From positions 1-37,004 of the IMG/VR virus record IMGVR_UViG_3300042946_000686: 37,004 nt of DNA; one strand, written 5' to 3'. The notes under the pieces were generated by a model that had not been told where the DNA came from, made no database searches, and was given only the letters and a program-made list of their open reading frames with translations. Within the stretch, counting starts at the first letter, position 1, and the number at the start of each line of letters is the position of its first letter. The translations under genes were made by a program, and so were the position numbers. Positions 29,401 through 37,004 of the stretch are shown one piece after another. The DNA comes from a virus.

Positions 29401-30488
29401 ACATCGCCGTCGTCGGCCTCGGCGTGATGGGCCAGAACCACGCCCGCGTCCTGCGCGCGATGGGGCACGACGTGACCACGGTCGACCCGGCCGGTCACGC
29501 CGACCACACCTCGCTCGCAGGCACCGAACGCGACGACGTCGTGATCGCCACGCCGGCGTCCGACATCCACCGCACGTTCGACGCCGCGGTCAACGACGGG
29601 CGCCGCGTGCTCATGGTCGAGAAGCCGATGGCCGCCGACATGTCGTGCGCGATCGCCATCGCCGACCAGCACCCGGACATGGCCGTCGGGTACGTCGAGC
29701 GCCACAACCCGGCCGTCCGCGCGATGGCCGACAACCTGTACCGGATCGGCGACATCGTCGACTTCAGGTTCGAGCGGCTCGGCCCGGCAGCACGCCACGA
29801 CGTCGACCCGGCCATCGACCTCGCCACCCACGACATCGACCTCGTGAACCACTTCGGCATCGACGCGACCCCGTTGTCGCACCACAACGACGGGGCGCAC
29901 CTCAACGCGCTGTTCGACCTGGGCACCATCCGGGCATCCCACGCCCACCCGACCAAGCGCCGCACGATCCGACTGGTCGGCACCGACGGCGAGCTGTCGT
30001 GCGACCTACGTCGGCAGCGCGTCGTGTTCGTGTACGCCAACGGGTGGACCGACTTGTCGCCACCGGTCGAGGAGCCGCTCGTCGCCATGTGGCGCGCGAT
30101 CCTCGGCGACGGCCCGCACGCCACCGCGACCGACGCCGTCCGAACGCTGGCGACCGCCACCACCTTATGCCACACGCCACCACGTGCATCGACTGCGGCG
30201 CACTCGTCCCGGCCGGTACCCGCTGCCACGGGTGCCAGGCCCGACGCGACGCCACCCGCAACAGGGACACCCGCGCGTACCGAACGCCCCGATGGCGACG
30301 CGCCCGCGCCGCCGTCGTCCGCCACGGCTGCCACGTGTGCGGGACCACCACCGGGCGGATCGTCGCCCACCACATCGTCCCCCGCGAGGCAGGCGGACCC
30401 GACACCACCGACAACCTCGTCGCACTGTGCCACGGGCACCACGAGCTCGTCGAGGCCCACACCCGACGGGGCACCCCGCACCCGATAG
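29397..30488 (+). CDS. Gfo/Idh/MocA-family sugar oxidoreductase with probable stop-loss extension
   Basis: The product is 363 residues from GTG 29397 (GTGA overlap). The NAD-binding fold has GLGVMG (7-12), the catalytic-type EKP (75-77) and the D-x-x-x-H motif in DLATHDID (Asp141, His145). It resembles WlbA-type enzymes that oxidise UDP-sugars at C3 before amination. Codons 1-257 look genuine. From codon 258 the frame runs 320 bases into the HNH gene and encodes Pro/Ser/Thr-rich sequence with no fold. The TGC at 30168-30170 stands where an ATGA overlap would place TGA. The original protein probably ended at residue 257. Confidence 0.8.
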   Translation: MNIAVVGLGVMGQNHARVLRAMGHDVTTVDPAGHADHTSLAGTERDDVVIATPASDIHRTFDAAVNDGRRVLMVEKPMAADMSCAIAIADQHPDMAVGYVERHNPAVRAMADNLYRIGDIVDFRFERLGPAARHDVDPAIDLATHDIDLVNHFGIDATPLSHHNDGAHLNALFDLGTIRASHAHPTKRRTIRLVGTDGELSCDLRRQRVVFVYANGWTDLSPPVEEPLVAMWRAILGDGPHATATDAVRTLATATTLCHTPPRASTAAHSSRPVPAATGARPDATPPATGTPARTERPDGDAPAPPSSATAATCAGPPPGGSSPTTSSPARQADPTPPTTSSHCATGTTSSSRPTPDGAPRTR

Positions 30489-30526
30489 CCGCCGCCGTTG
30501 ACCGCCACCGCCGCACCGGTACGTGA
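30167..30526 (+). CDS. HNH endonuclease linked to terminase
   Basis: The product is 119 residues from ATG 30167. It has an N-terminal zinc ribbon (CIDCG...CHGC) and a complete HNH motif (CHVCG ... AHHIVPREAGGPDTTDNLVALCHGHHELVEAH). HNH proteins just upstream of the large terminase are required for DNA cleavage in several siphoviruses, probably in making the genome ends. The 97-base gap after it holds an inverted repeat and is a cos candidate. The first 107 codons share DNA with the oxidoreductase's extended frame. Confidence 0.85.
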   Translation: MPHATTCIDCGALVPAGTRCHGCQARRDATRNRDTRAYRTPRWRRARAAVVRHGCHVCGTTTGRIVAHHIVPREAGGPDTTDNLVALCHGHHELVEAHTRRGTPHPIAAAVDRHRRTGT

Positions 30527-30552
30527 TCGTCGCCCCCGCATGAAGGGGGGGG

Positions 30553-30626
30553 AGGTTCACGCGTGCGCGCAGGACACTATCCGCGCCACCACGCTTTCCA
30601 AAAAAACCGCTTCTGGGCGTGAACCT
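30553..30626. repeat. Terminase-proximal inverted repeat, possible cos region
   Basis: AGGTTCACGC (30553-30562) and GCGTGAACCT (30617-30626) are perfect 10-bp inverted repeats. They bracket a G8 run (30545-30552, just outside) and an A7 run (30600-30606). The right arm ends on the first base of the TerL start codon. The gap between HNH and TerL is a common place for cos. The alternative role is hairpin control of TerL translation. Confidence 0.5.
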
Positions 30627-32077
30627 TGACCAAGACCGCCGAGATCCCGAGACTCGACGAGCTGGGGCTTCCGACTGACCGACTCGACGGCGCGCTTGCC
30701 GGCGTCGACGAGTTCGAGCGGTTCTGCGCCAGACTGGAGACCACCGAGGGCGACGCCATGTCGCTCGAGCCGTTCCAGCGCCTCATCGTCGCGGCCTACT
30801 TCGCCGGGATGTCCGAGGTGCTGGCACTGATCCCCAAGGGGAACGGTAAGACCGTCCTCCTCGCGGCGATCGCCGTCCACCACCTTACCACGACGAACGC
30901 CGCCGAGGCGTACATCGGCGCGTCGTCCGCCGCGCAGGCGCAGAAGATGTACCGCGAGGCGTCCCGGTTCGCCCGACAGGTCGATCTGCTGCCGTTCCCC
31001 GGGTACATGGAGATCCGCGTCGACAAGGACCCGGCGTTCGGGTACCTGCGGGTGCTCGCGTCGGACAAGGCCGACCGCGGGTCGCTCGAGGGCATCGGCC
31101 CGACCCTCGGTCTGGTCGACGAGCTCCACGCGCACGTCAACGACGCCCTGTACGCCGCGATCCACGGCGCGCTCCACAAGCGCGACGGCCGGATGCTGAC
31201 CATCTCCACCGCCGGGTCGGACGAGGACTCGGTCCTCGGTCGCATCCGCGCGAAGGCGCTGGAACTGCCCAGCGTGACCCGGTCGGACTCGCTGACCATC
31301 GCCCGCGACGACTCGTTCGCCATGTTCGAGTGGGCCGCGTCCGAGGGCGCCGACCTAGACGACATCTCGGTCGTCGCGGACGCCAACCCAGCGTCGTTCG
31401 TCACCGAGGCCAAGTTGCGACGAATAAAGGCGTCCCCGTCCATGACGGCGACGCGGTGGGCGCGGTACCACGCGAACGTGTGGACCCCCGCCGCCGACCA
31501 ATGGCTGCCGCCGGGCACGTGGGACGCGTGCTTCGAAGACGGCGCCGACATCCCCGAGGGCTCCGACGTCGTCGTCGGGGTCGACGTCGGGATAAAGAAG
31601 GACTCGTCCGCCGTCGTGTGGATGCACAAGCGTTCGGACGAGCGGATCGTGGTCAAGGCGACCGTGTTCGCCCCTCAGGGCGACGGGCCTCTGGACCTGT
31701 CGAAGCTCGAGGGCGCGATCCGCGACCTCGCCGACAGGTACCGCGTGATGTCCGTGTCGTACGACCGGTGGTCGTTCGAGCGGTCGGCGCAGATGCTGTC
31801 CGACGAGGGCCTGCTCATGGTCGACTTCCCGATGACCAACGAGCGCACCGTCCCGGCGTCGACCAGGCTGTACGAGGCGATCCAGCAGCACCGCGTCGTC
31901 CACGACGGCGATCCGGTGCTCGCCGCCCACGTCAAGGCCGGCGCGACGAGGGACACCGAGCGCGGATGGCGACTCGCCAAGGGCAAGGCCAAGCGGCCCA
32001 TCGACGCCCTGATCGCCATGCTGATCGCGTTCCCGCAGGCCGACCAGTCAACCACAGGAGGAGGCTTCGAATGGTGA
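30626..32077 (+). CDS. terL: Terminase large subunit
   Basis: The product is 483 residues. TTG 30626 follows no strong SD. The ATPase has a Walker A-like IPKGNGKT (69-76) and Walker B LGLVDE (161-166). The nuclease domain carries GVDVGIKKDSS (Asp320, Asp326) plus later acidic residues. It cuts and pumps DNA into the prohead. No separate small-terminase gene is recognised upstream; the HNH protein may assist cleavage. Its end overlaps the next small gene by 7 bases. Confidence 0.93.
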   Translation: MTKTAEIPRLDELGLPTDRLDGALAGVDEFERFCARLETTEGDAMSLEPFQRLIVAAYFAGMSEVLALIPKGNGKTVLLAAIAVHHLTTTNAAEAYIGASSAAQAQKMYREASRFARQVDLLPFPGYMEIRVDKDPAFGYLRVLASDKADRGSLEGIGPTLGLVDELHAHVNDALYAAIHGALHKRDGRMLTISTAGSDEDSVLGRIRAKALELPSVTRSDSLTIARDDSFAMFEWAASEGADLDDISVVADANPASFVTEAKLRRIKASPSMTATRWARYHANVWTPAADQWLPPGTWDACFEDGADIPEGSDVVVGVDVGIKKDSSAVVWMHKRSDERIVVKATVFAPQGDGPLDLSKLEGAIRDLADRYRVMSVSYDRWSFERSAQMLSDEGLLMVDFPMTNERTVPASTRLYEAIQQHRVVHDGDPVLAAHVKAGATRDTERGWRLAKGKAKRPIDALIAMLIAFPQADQSTTGGGFEW

Positions 32078-32274
32078 GGCGCAGCAAGTCCGTCCGCTTC
32101 CACTTCAAGGACCGGGTGACGTCCGTAGAGGGCGTGCTGGTCCGCACCACCCGCCACGACTACATCGTGGAGGTCCCCAAGATCGTCGAAGGCCCCGACC
32201 AGACCGTCACGGTCACGGGACCGCTCGAGATCCCCAAGTCCAACGTGCTGTTTAAGCAGGTGATCGACGCGTGA
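32071..32274 (+). CDS. Small beta-rich head protein of unknown function
   Basis: The product is 67 residues from ATG 32071 with AGGAGGAGG upstream. It alternates charged and hydrophobic residues in short strands (FHFKDRVTSVEGVLV, DYIVEVPKIVEG). It lies between TerL and portal with GTGA overlap into portal. No family is recognised. Small genes at this position are common in actinophages. Confidence 0.6.
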   Translation: MVRRSKSVRFHFKDRVTSVEGVLVRTTRHDYIVEVPKIVEGPDQTVTVTGPLEIPKSNVLFKQVIDA

Positions 32275-33515
32275 TACTCGCAACTCCAAAGGGCAACCGG
32301 GCGGCGTTCCAAGCCGCCTTCGACTCGTCGCTGCCGATCCCCCGCGCCTCGCAGGGGTCCAGCGGGTCGTACTCGTTCTCGCGCCGTCGCGTGGAGATGT
32401 CCGACGCCATCGGCGTCCCGGCGTTCTCCCGCGGGGTGCGGCTGATCTGCGACACCGCGGCCGGGTTCCCGATCTCGGTGTACCGCGGGTCGGGTGTCGA
32501 CAGGCAGCCGATGCCTGACAGCCCGCAGGCCGCGCTCATGCGGTCCCCGGGCGGGCGCGAGTTCACCGCCCAGCAGGTGTGGTCCTACGCGTTCGCGTCC
32601 ATGCTCCGAGGCGGCGCGTACCTCGTGAAGGTCAAGAACTCGGACGGGTCCGTCGCGCAGCTGCTGCCGATCGACCCGCGGCTGGTATCGCCCAAATACA
32701 AGGACGGCACCCTGCTGTTCGACCTCAAGGACAAGCCGAACGGCCGCGTCAAACGTCGGGTCGGCCGCGAGACGATCTTGTACGCCGCCGGGGTGCTCGT
32801 CGACCACCCGGCGATCGGCGTGTCCATCGTTGAGGCCTTCAGGAATGAAATCGGCACCCAACTGTCGCGGCAGGAGTTCGAGGGCCGCTACCTCGCCAAC
32901 GACGGCTTCCCCGGCGTCGTGCTGCGGCACGAGTCCAACGTCACGAAGGAGCAGCGCGACGAACTGCGCGACAGTTTCGAGGCGCGCCACGTCGGCGCGT
33001 CAAACGCCGGCAGGCCAGCCGTCCTGTGGGGCGGGTGGGAGCTCGAGCGGCTGTCGATGACCATGACGGACGCCCAGTTCATCGAGTCCCAGCGCTTCGG
33101 CGTGCAGGAGGTCGGTCGGATGCTCGGGATCCCGCCGGGCCTGCTGAACGACCCCGACGACCGCGGCAGCCTGTCGATCGAGCAGGAGAACATGCGGTTC
33201 CTCCAGTACGGGCTGGAACCGTGGATGACGCGCCTCGAGCAGTCGCTGTCGACCGACTCGGACCTGTTCCCCGACCCCGAGTGGACGGTCGAGTTCGACC
33301 CCGCCAGGCTCCTCCGAGCCGACATCAAGAACCGCTTCGACGCCTACCGCCTCGCGCGGCAGGGCGGCTGGATCACCGCCAACGAGATCAGGACCGTGGA
33401 GGGGTACGCCCCGGTCGACGGCGGCGACGAGATCCAGCAGACACCAGTCGGAGGCGCGCCGAACGACGCGCCGTCCGTCACCACTTCCAACCAAGCAAGG
33501 AGACCAATCGGATGA
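32271..33515 (+). CDS. Portal protein (HK97 family)
   Basis: The product is 414 residues from GTG 32271. Portal features include the N-terminal VPAFSRGVRLICDTAAGFPISVY strand-helix and the FEGRYLANDGFPGVVL stem-region segment. The GMLGIPPGLL-like FGVQEVGRMLGIPPGLLNDPDD (279-300) is typical of HK97-type portals, as is the QYGLEPWMTRLEQSL helix. Twelve copies form the ring through which DNA enters. The next genes, protease and capsid, complete the head module. Confidence 0.92.
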   Translation: MILATPKGNRAAFQAAFDSSLPIPRASQGSSGSYSFSRRRVEMSDAIGVPAFSRGVRLICDTAAGFPISVYRGSGVDRQPMPDSPQAALMRSPGGREFTAQQVWSYAFASMLRGGAYLVKVKNSDGSVAQLLPIDPRLVSPKYKDGTLLFDLKDKPNGRVKRRVGRETILYAAGVLVDHPAIGVSIVEAFRNEIGTQLSRQEFEGRYLANDGFPGVVLRHESNVTKEQRDELRDSFEARHVGASNAGRPAVLWGGWELERLSMTMTDAQFIESQRFGVQEVGRMLGIPPGLLNDPDDRGSLSIEQENMRFLQYGLEPWMTRLEQSLSTDSDLFPDPEWTVEFDPARLLRADIKNRFDAYRLARQGGWITANEIRTVEGYAPVDGGDEIQQTPVGGAPNDAPSVTTSNQARRPIG

Positions 33516-34243
33516 CACCCGTCCACTTCACATTCCCGCTCACCATCGAGAAGTTCGCAGTCTCGGGGCAGGAGGGCGGCGGTCGGTTCCTCCGCGGCCA
33601 CGCCGCGGTGTTCGGCCGCAAGTCCCACGACCTCGGGGGGTTCAGGACCGAGATCGCGCCGAGCGCGTTCGCGTCGGTGCTGGACACCGCCCCGGACGTC
33701 CACCTCGTCTGGGACCACGACACGAGGTACGTGCTCGCCCGGACGACCAACAAGACCCTCGAGTTGAGGGAGGACCCGTACGGCCTCCACGTGTGGGCTT
33801 CGCTCGCCCCGACGTCATACGCCGACGACCTCGCGGTTCTCATGGAGCGCGGGGACGTCGACCAGATGTCGTTCGCCTGCGACATCGGCGCCGACACGTG
33901 GACCCAGACCGGCGAGGGCGACGACGCCGAGATCACCCGGACGATCACCGAGGTGTCCGGCCTGTACGACGTCACGGTGTGCGCTCAGGGCGCGTTCCCG
34001 CAGACGAACTCACAACTTCAAGCAGACCTTGCCTCAGCGATAGAGGCCGGCCGCGTTCAGATGGAACGGGCCGACGGCGCCGCTCAGCATGACGAGGACG
34101 CCGACACCGCCGCCCCGGAAGCGGGGGACGGTGTGGAAGTCGCGCCCCAAGAGGGGGCGGGCGACCTGATCGCCGCCAAGCACGACGTCCGTCGACGCGT
34201 GGCGAAGTTCCAGCACCCAACGCACAAGGAGGACAACCAGTAA
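33512..34243 (+). CDS. Prohead protease (HK97 / S78-like)
   Basis: The product is 243 residues from ATG 33512 (ATGA overlap with portal). The core segment GRFLRGHAAVFGRKSHDLGGFRTEIAPSAF and the VHLVWDHD...LARTTNKTLEL region (catalytic His in WDHD; Ser in MSFAC) match HK97-family prohead proteases. The last 70 residues are an acidic, disordered tail that may serve as a scaffold-like or self-processing segment. It cleaves the capsid protein's N-terminal delta region during maturation. Confidence 0.88.
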   Translation: MTPVHFTFPLTIEKFAVSGQEGGGRFLRGHAAVFGRKSHDLGGFRTEIAPSAFASVLDTAPDVHLVWDHDTRYVLARTTNKTLELREDPYGLHVWASLAPTSYADDLAVLMERGDVDQMSFACDIGADTWTQTGEGDDAEITRTITEVSGLYDVTVCAQGAFPQTNSQLQADLASAIEAGRVQMERADGAAQHDEDADTAAPEAGDGVEVAPQEGAGDLIAAKHDVRRRVAKFQHPTHKEDNQ

Positions 34244-35580
34244 TGGAGTCCCTAGAAACCGTGCGCGAGGAGTACAGCAAGGCAGTGGACGAGCTCCACG
34301 CCGCAGCCGAGGCCGTCGAGTCGTTCGACGCCGACGCCGCGCAGGACGAGGCCGACTTCGGCCTCGACGAGCTCAAGTCCAAGTTCGACGAGGCGGAGGC
34401 CAAGGCCACCGAGCTCAAGGACAAGGTCGAGCTGTACGAGCGCACACAGAAGGCCCGCGAGGTCGCCATCCCGGACGTGTCCGAGGACAGCGACGTGGCG
34501 GTCAAGTCAGAAGCCCTGACCTATACCAAGGACAGCGGCAACAGCATCTTCCGCGACATGTACCGGTCCACCGTGTCCGGCGACGTCGCGGCGCAGGAGC
34601 GCCTCTCTCGCCACAGTCGCGAGATGGCCGAGCGGTCCCAGTTCGACCTGTCGAGCACCGACAGCGCCGGCGGGTACCTCGTGGCGCCGCTGTACCTGCA
34701 GGAGGAGTTCGTGGACTACGCCCGGGCCGGATCCGTCGTCGCTGACGTGATCGGTGCCCGCCCGCTGCCCCCGAACACCGACACCGTGAACATCCCCACC
34801 CAAGACGGCGGGACAGCGGTCGCAACCCAGTCCGACAACGGGGCGGTCCAAGAGACCGACGCCACGTTCTCGACGCTGGCTGCCGACGTCAAGACCGTCG
34901 CCGGGATGCAGGACGTGTCGCAGCAGTTGCTCGACCGTTCCGTTCCGGGGATCGACGGCGTCATCTACGGCGATCTGACGAGGGCCCTCGCGGTCTCGTA
35001 CGACACCGCTGTCATCAACAGCAGCACCGCGAACAACAAGGGGCTGTTGCAGGTCACCGGGATCAACTCCGTGACGTACACGGACGGGTCCCCGACCGCC
35101 TCGGAGTGCCTGCCCAAGATCGCCGACGCGATCCAGCAGATCGCCACGGGCATCTACGCCCCGGCGACTGCGGTGTTCATGCACCCCCGCCGCTGGGCGT
35201 TCTTCCTCGCGGCTCAGGACAGCAGCAACCGTCCGCTCATCTCGCCCGTCGCGCCGAGCAACTCGCCCGGCACGTTCGGCGGCAACGCCGCGGAGGGCGC
35301 GGTCGGCTCCATTCAGGGGCTGCCCGTGTACACCGACGCGAACATCCCGACCAACCTCGGCTCGGGCACCAACGAGGACAGGATCATCGTGGCATCGGTC
35401 CCTGACCTCTACATCTGGGCCGACCAGTCCGGCCCGTACCTCGAGACGTTCCGCGACGTGGGCTCCGGCACACTGACCGTTCGCCTCAGGCTCCACCAGT
35501 ACTGGGCACAGGCGCACGCCCGCCGTCCGAAGGCCATCTCGGTCATCAGCGGCACCGGCCTCGCCACTCCGTCGTTCTGA
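34243..35580 (+). CDS. Major capsid protein (HK97 fold) with N-terminal delta domain
   Basis: The product is 445 residues. Its ATG overlaps the protease stop by one base. Residues 1-90 are a charged coiled-coil delta domain that scaffolds assembly and is normally cut off. From about 120 the fold follows the HK97 order: N-arm and E-loop (LSSTDSAGGYLVAPLYLQEEF), P domain, and A domain with GLPVYTDANIPTNLG and the final IWADQSGPYLETFRDVGSGTL strand. It forms the icosahedral shell. The gene is followed by a strong hairpin. Confidence 0.93.
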   Translation: MESLETVREEYSKAVDELHAAAEAVESFDADAAQDEADFGLDELKSKFDEAEAKATELKDKVELYERTQKAREVAIPDVSEDSDVAVKSEALTYTKDSGNSIFRDMYRSTVSGDVAAQERLSRHSREMAERSQFDLSSTDSAGGYLVAPLYLQEEFVDYARAGSVVADVIGARPLPPNTDTVNIPTQDGGTAVATQSDNGAVQETDATFSTLAADVKTVAGMQDVSQQLLDRSVPGIDGVIYGDLTRALAVSYDTAVINSSTANNKGLLQVTGINSVTYTDGSPTASECLPKIADAIQQIATGIYAPATAVFMHPRRWAFFLAAQDSSNRPLISPVAPSNSPGTFGGNAAEGAVGSIQGLPVYTDANIPTNLGSGTNEDRIIVASVPDLYIWADQSGPYLETFRDVGSGTLTVRLRLHQYWAQAHARRPKAISVISGTGLATPSF

Positions 35581-35604
35581 TCGACGGCAGCATGACGTCG
35601 ACCA

Positions 35605-35630
35605 CCCGTCGGGCCTGGCGGCCCGGCGGG
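35605..35630 (+). terminator. Strong hairpin after the capsid gene
   Basis: An 11-bp stem with one G-U pair (35605-35615 with 35620-35630) closes a 4-base loop 25 bases past the capsid stop. No U run follows. It probably attenuates transcription or stabilises capsid mRNA, a common device for making more capsid than connectors. Confidence 0.6.
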
Positions 35631-35673
35631 GGGATCGGCTCCCGAACTTAGACCAACCGACACGGAGGGCACG

Positions 35674-35880
35674 ATGTCCAAGAACTCAACCGACGAGCAG
35701 AACGACGCGACCATCGCCGCCCTGACGGCCGAGCTCGTCCACTACGAGCGCCACGGCATGGACGACCGGGCCGATCAGGTCCGCGCCGAGCTGGGCCGAC
35801 TGGCCGCCGACGCCGCGCCGCCCGCCAAGCGCGCGTCCAAGCGCGCGTCCAAGTCGCGCAAGAAGTCGACCAGCCTCTGA
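35674..35880 (+). CDS. Small protein with basic C-terminal tail
   Basis: The product is 68 residues from ATG 35674 with GGAGGG upstream. The N-terminal 45 residues are an acidic amphipathic helix. The last 20 are repeats of Ala-Lys-Arg-Ala-Ser, like histone H1 tails, suggesting DNA or capsid-interior contact. It may be a head decoration or DNA-binding accessory protein. Its ATGA-type overlap links it to the connector gene. Confidence 0.6.
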   Translation: MSKNSTDEQNDATIAALTAELVHYERHGMDDRADQVRAELGRLAADAAPPAKRASKRASKSRKKSTSL

Positions 35881-36476
35881 TGGCTACCCAAGACCTGACC
35901 ACGCTCAACGCCGTCCGGCGGTTCCTGCAGAAGTCCGCCACGGACACGGCGCAGGACGCCCTGATCGAGGACCTCATCACCCACGCGTCCGACGCGATCA
36001 TGCGGTACTGCCAGCGGGAGTTCAAGACGACCACGACCGGGTCGACCGCTCGGTCGTTCGAGTACAGGGGCGGGGGTTTCCTCGACCTGTCGCCGTTCGA
36101 CGCCCGCACCATCACCCAGATCCGTCTTGACACGGACGAGGCCACGCCGACGACGCTCCAGACCGACGAGTGGCGCGCGTACCCCGTCCACAAGCCCCAC
36201 GGCGTGTACAGCGCCGTCCGACTTGACCCGGGCATCGCGTTCTCGCGGTCCCGGTGGGAGTACCGCGTCTGCGAGGTCACCGGCACGTGGGGCTTCGCCG
36301 CGGTCCCGAACGACGTCGTGCAGGCGACGATCATCACGGTCAGCAACTGGCTGAAGCTCGAGGCGACCGCGTACGAGTCCGTCCTGTCGACCGACGAGCA
36401 GTCGCTCGACCGGCCCGCTGGGATCCCGTCCAAGGCCCAGATGCTCGTGAAGCCGTTCGTGAGGTCGTCCACGTGA
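35880..36476 (+). CDS. Head-tail adaptor / connector protein (gp6-like)
   Basis: The product is 198 residues from ATG 35880. The opening NAVRRFLQKSATDTAQDALIEDLITHASDAIMRYCQREF is the helical signature of phage head-tail connector proteins that extend the portal ring. Beta-rich sequence and a C-terminal helix follow. It sits right after the capsid and precedes the gp10-like protein, in the usual siphovirus order. Confidence 0.85.
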   Translation: MATQDLTTLNAVRRFLQKSATDTAQDALIEDLITHASDAIMRYCQREFKTTTTGSTARSFEYRGGGFLDLSPFDARTITQIRLDTDEATPTTLQTDEWRAYPVHKPHGVYSAVRLDPGIAFSRSRWEYRVCEVTGTWGFAAVPNDVVQATIITVSNWLKLEATAYESVLSTDEQSLDRPAGIPSKAQMLVKPFVRSST

Positions 36477-36937
36477 GCGGCGTCGAGATCGACACCTCCG
36501 ACGTCGACCGCGTCATCATGGACATCCGCGAGTTCCGTAACACTTACTACCGCGCGGTCAAGGGCGGGCTGAAGGACGCCGCCGAGAAGACCATCGTCCC
36601 CGAGATCCAGCGTCGGGCCGTGCCCCAGCGGTACCGGTTCCTCATAACCGCCAAGGCCCGAGGCGTCGGCACCGTCGTCCTCACGACCAAGGGGGCGCTC
36701 ATGCCCGGGCGGATCCTCGGGATGCACAACTACGGCGGCCGTCTGGCGCGCCCGATGTACCCCAAGAAGGCCCGCGCCATCTACACCCGGTTCGGGCCGA
36801 AGGGCGCGCTGAAGGGCGAGACCAAAGTCCCGCGCCGCGAGTTCTTCGAGCGCGGCATCGCCGCCGGGATGGACGCCTACTGCGGGGAGGTCGGCGACGC
36901 CGTCGCTGACCGCCTTCAGGAGGCGTTCACCTCGTGA
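36473..36937 (+). CDS. Head-tail connector / tail completion protein (HK97 gp10-like)
   Basis: The product is 154 residues from GTG 36473 (GTGA overlap). A charged helix (GLKDAAEKTIVPEIQRRAVP) is followed by a beta segment and a GGRLARPMYPKKARAI stretch common in HK97 gp10-type proteins. It likely docks the finished tail to the head. Its C-terminal 34 codons recur at 1-106 because of the contig overlap. Confidence 0.75.
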   Translation: MSGVEIDTSDVDRVIMDIREFRNTYYRAVKGGLKDAAEKTIVPEIQRRAVPQRYRFLITAKARGVGTVVLTTKGALMPGRILGMHNYGGRLARPMYPKKARAIYTRFGPKGALKGETKVPRREFFERGIAAGMDAYCGEVGDAVADRLQEAFTS

Positions 36938-37004
36938 CGAGCACGGTGCTCGACCCGATCGCCGACGGCATCGTGGCAGTCGTCCAGACGCTGTCGCCGA
37001 CCGT
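36832..37004. repeat. Terminal redundancy of the contig, right copy
   Basis: Right-hand copy of bases 1-173, differing only at 36877 (C here, G at 46). It contains the end of the connector gene and the first 71 bases (36934-37004) of the tail-terminator-like gene, which is complete at 103-531. Confidence 0.93.

Overview
This window is a complete tailed-phage genome assembled as a linear contig. Its first 173 bases recur at its end (36832-37004) with one silent difference, so the molecule closes into a circle of 36,831 bp. Base composition is high-GC, Shine-Dalgarno (SD) sequences are strong, and almost all neighbouring genes share 4-base ATGA or GTGA stop/start overlaps. The structural genes are those of an HK97-fold siphovirus: HNH endonuclease, large terminase, portal, prohead protease, major capsid, head-tail connectors, tail tube, frameshifted tail chaperones, tape measure and tip proteins. 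An Rpf-like muralytic enzyme, an M15 peptidase plus an amidase, and a glycosyltransferase of a type I associate with actinophages suggest an actinobacterial host. This is inferred from gene content only. I see no integrase, excisionase or recognisable lysogeny repressor, so a virulent lifestyle is the simplest reading.

Layout on the circle. (a) Late structural arm, rightward, 28.1 kb through the contig join to 10.1 kb: acetyltransferase, glycosyltransferase, Gfo/Idh oxidoreductase, HNH, TerL, portal, protease, capsid, connectors, tail terminator, tail tube, DegT aminotransferase, tail chaperones with a -1 frameshift, tape measure, and tail tip proteins with carbohydrate-binding-like modules. 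(b) Lysis block and end of the rightward arm, 10.1-13.1 kb: small membrane proteins, M15 peptidase, amidase, a resolvase-like nuclease and a metallophosphoesterase, closed by a hairpin terminator. (c) Leftward block, 13.2-16.0 kb: seven small genes of unknown role, including a small helix-turn-helix (HTH) protein and a zinc-ribbon protein, with two near-identical hairpin-plus-promoter cassettes. (d) A repeat-rich divergent intergenic region, 16.03-16.29 kb. (e) Rightward early/replication block, 16.3-27.9 kb: SSB, Cas4/RecB-like exonuclease, HTH protein, dATP/dGTP diphosphohydrolase-like protein, ABC-ATPase/GNAT fusion, winged-helix initiator with an iteron-like origin inside its gene, DnaB-like helicase, TOPRIM primase, HNH protein, two broken methyltransferases, an Rpf-like protein, one intact DNA methyltransferase and a late-regulator candidate. 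A tRNA-like gene and a promoter candidate follow before the late arm restarts.

How it fits together. Replication appears to use a phage initiator, helicase and primase with a host polymerase, since none is encoded. DNA modification has turned over: a C5 methyltransferase survives only as its two ends fused, another methyltransferase survives as about 26 codons, and an intact DPPY-type methyltransferase of lower GC sits directly behind it. The most distinctive system is a split nucleotide-sugar pathway embedded in the late arm (Gfo/Idh oxidoreductase, DegT aminotransferase, left-handed beta-helix acetyltransferase, GT-A glycosyltransferase). It is positioned to make an N-acylated amino sugar and attach it, possibly to virion proteins. 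The Gfo/Idh gene appears to have lost its stop codon, and the DegT gene lacks a canonical start for its conserved N-terminus, so this pathway may be changing or recoded.
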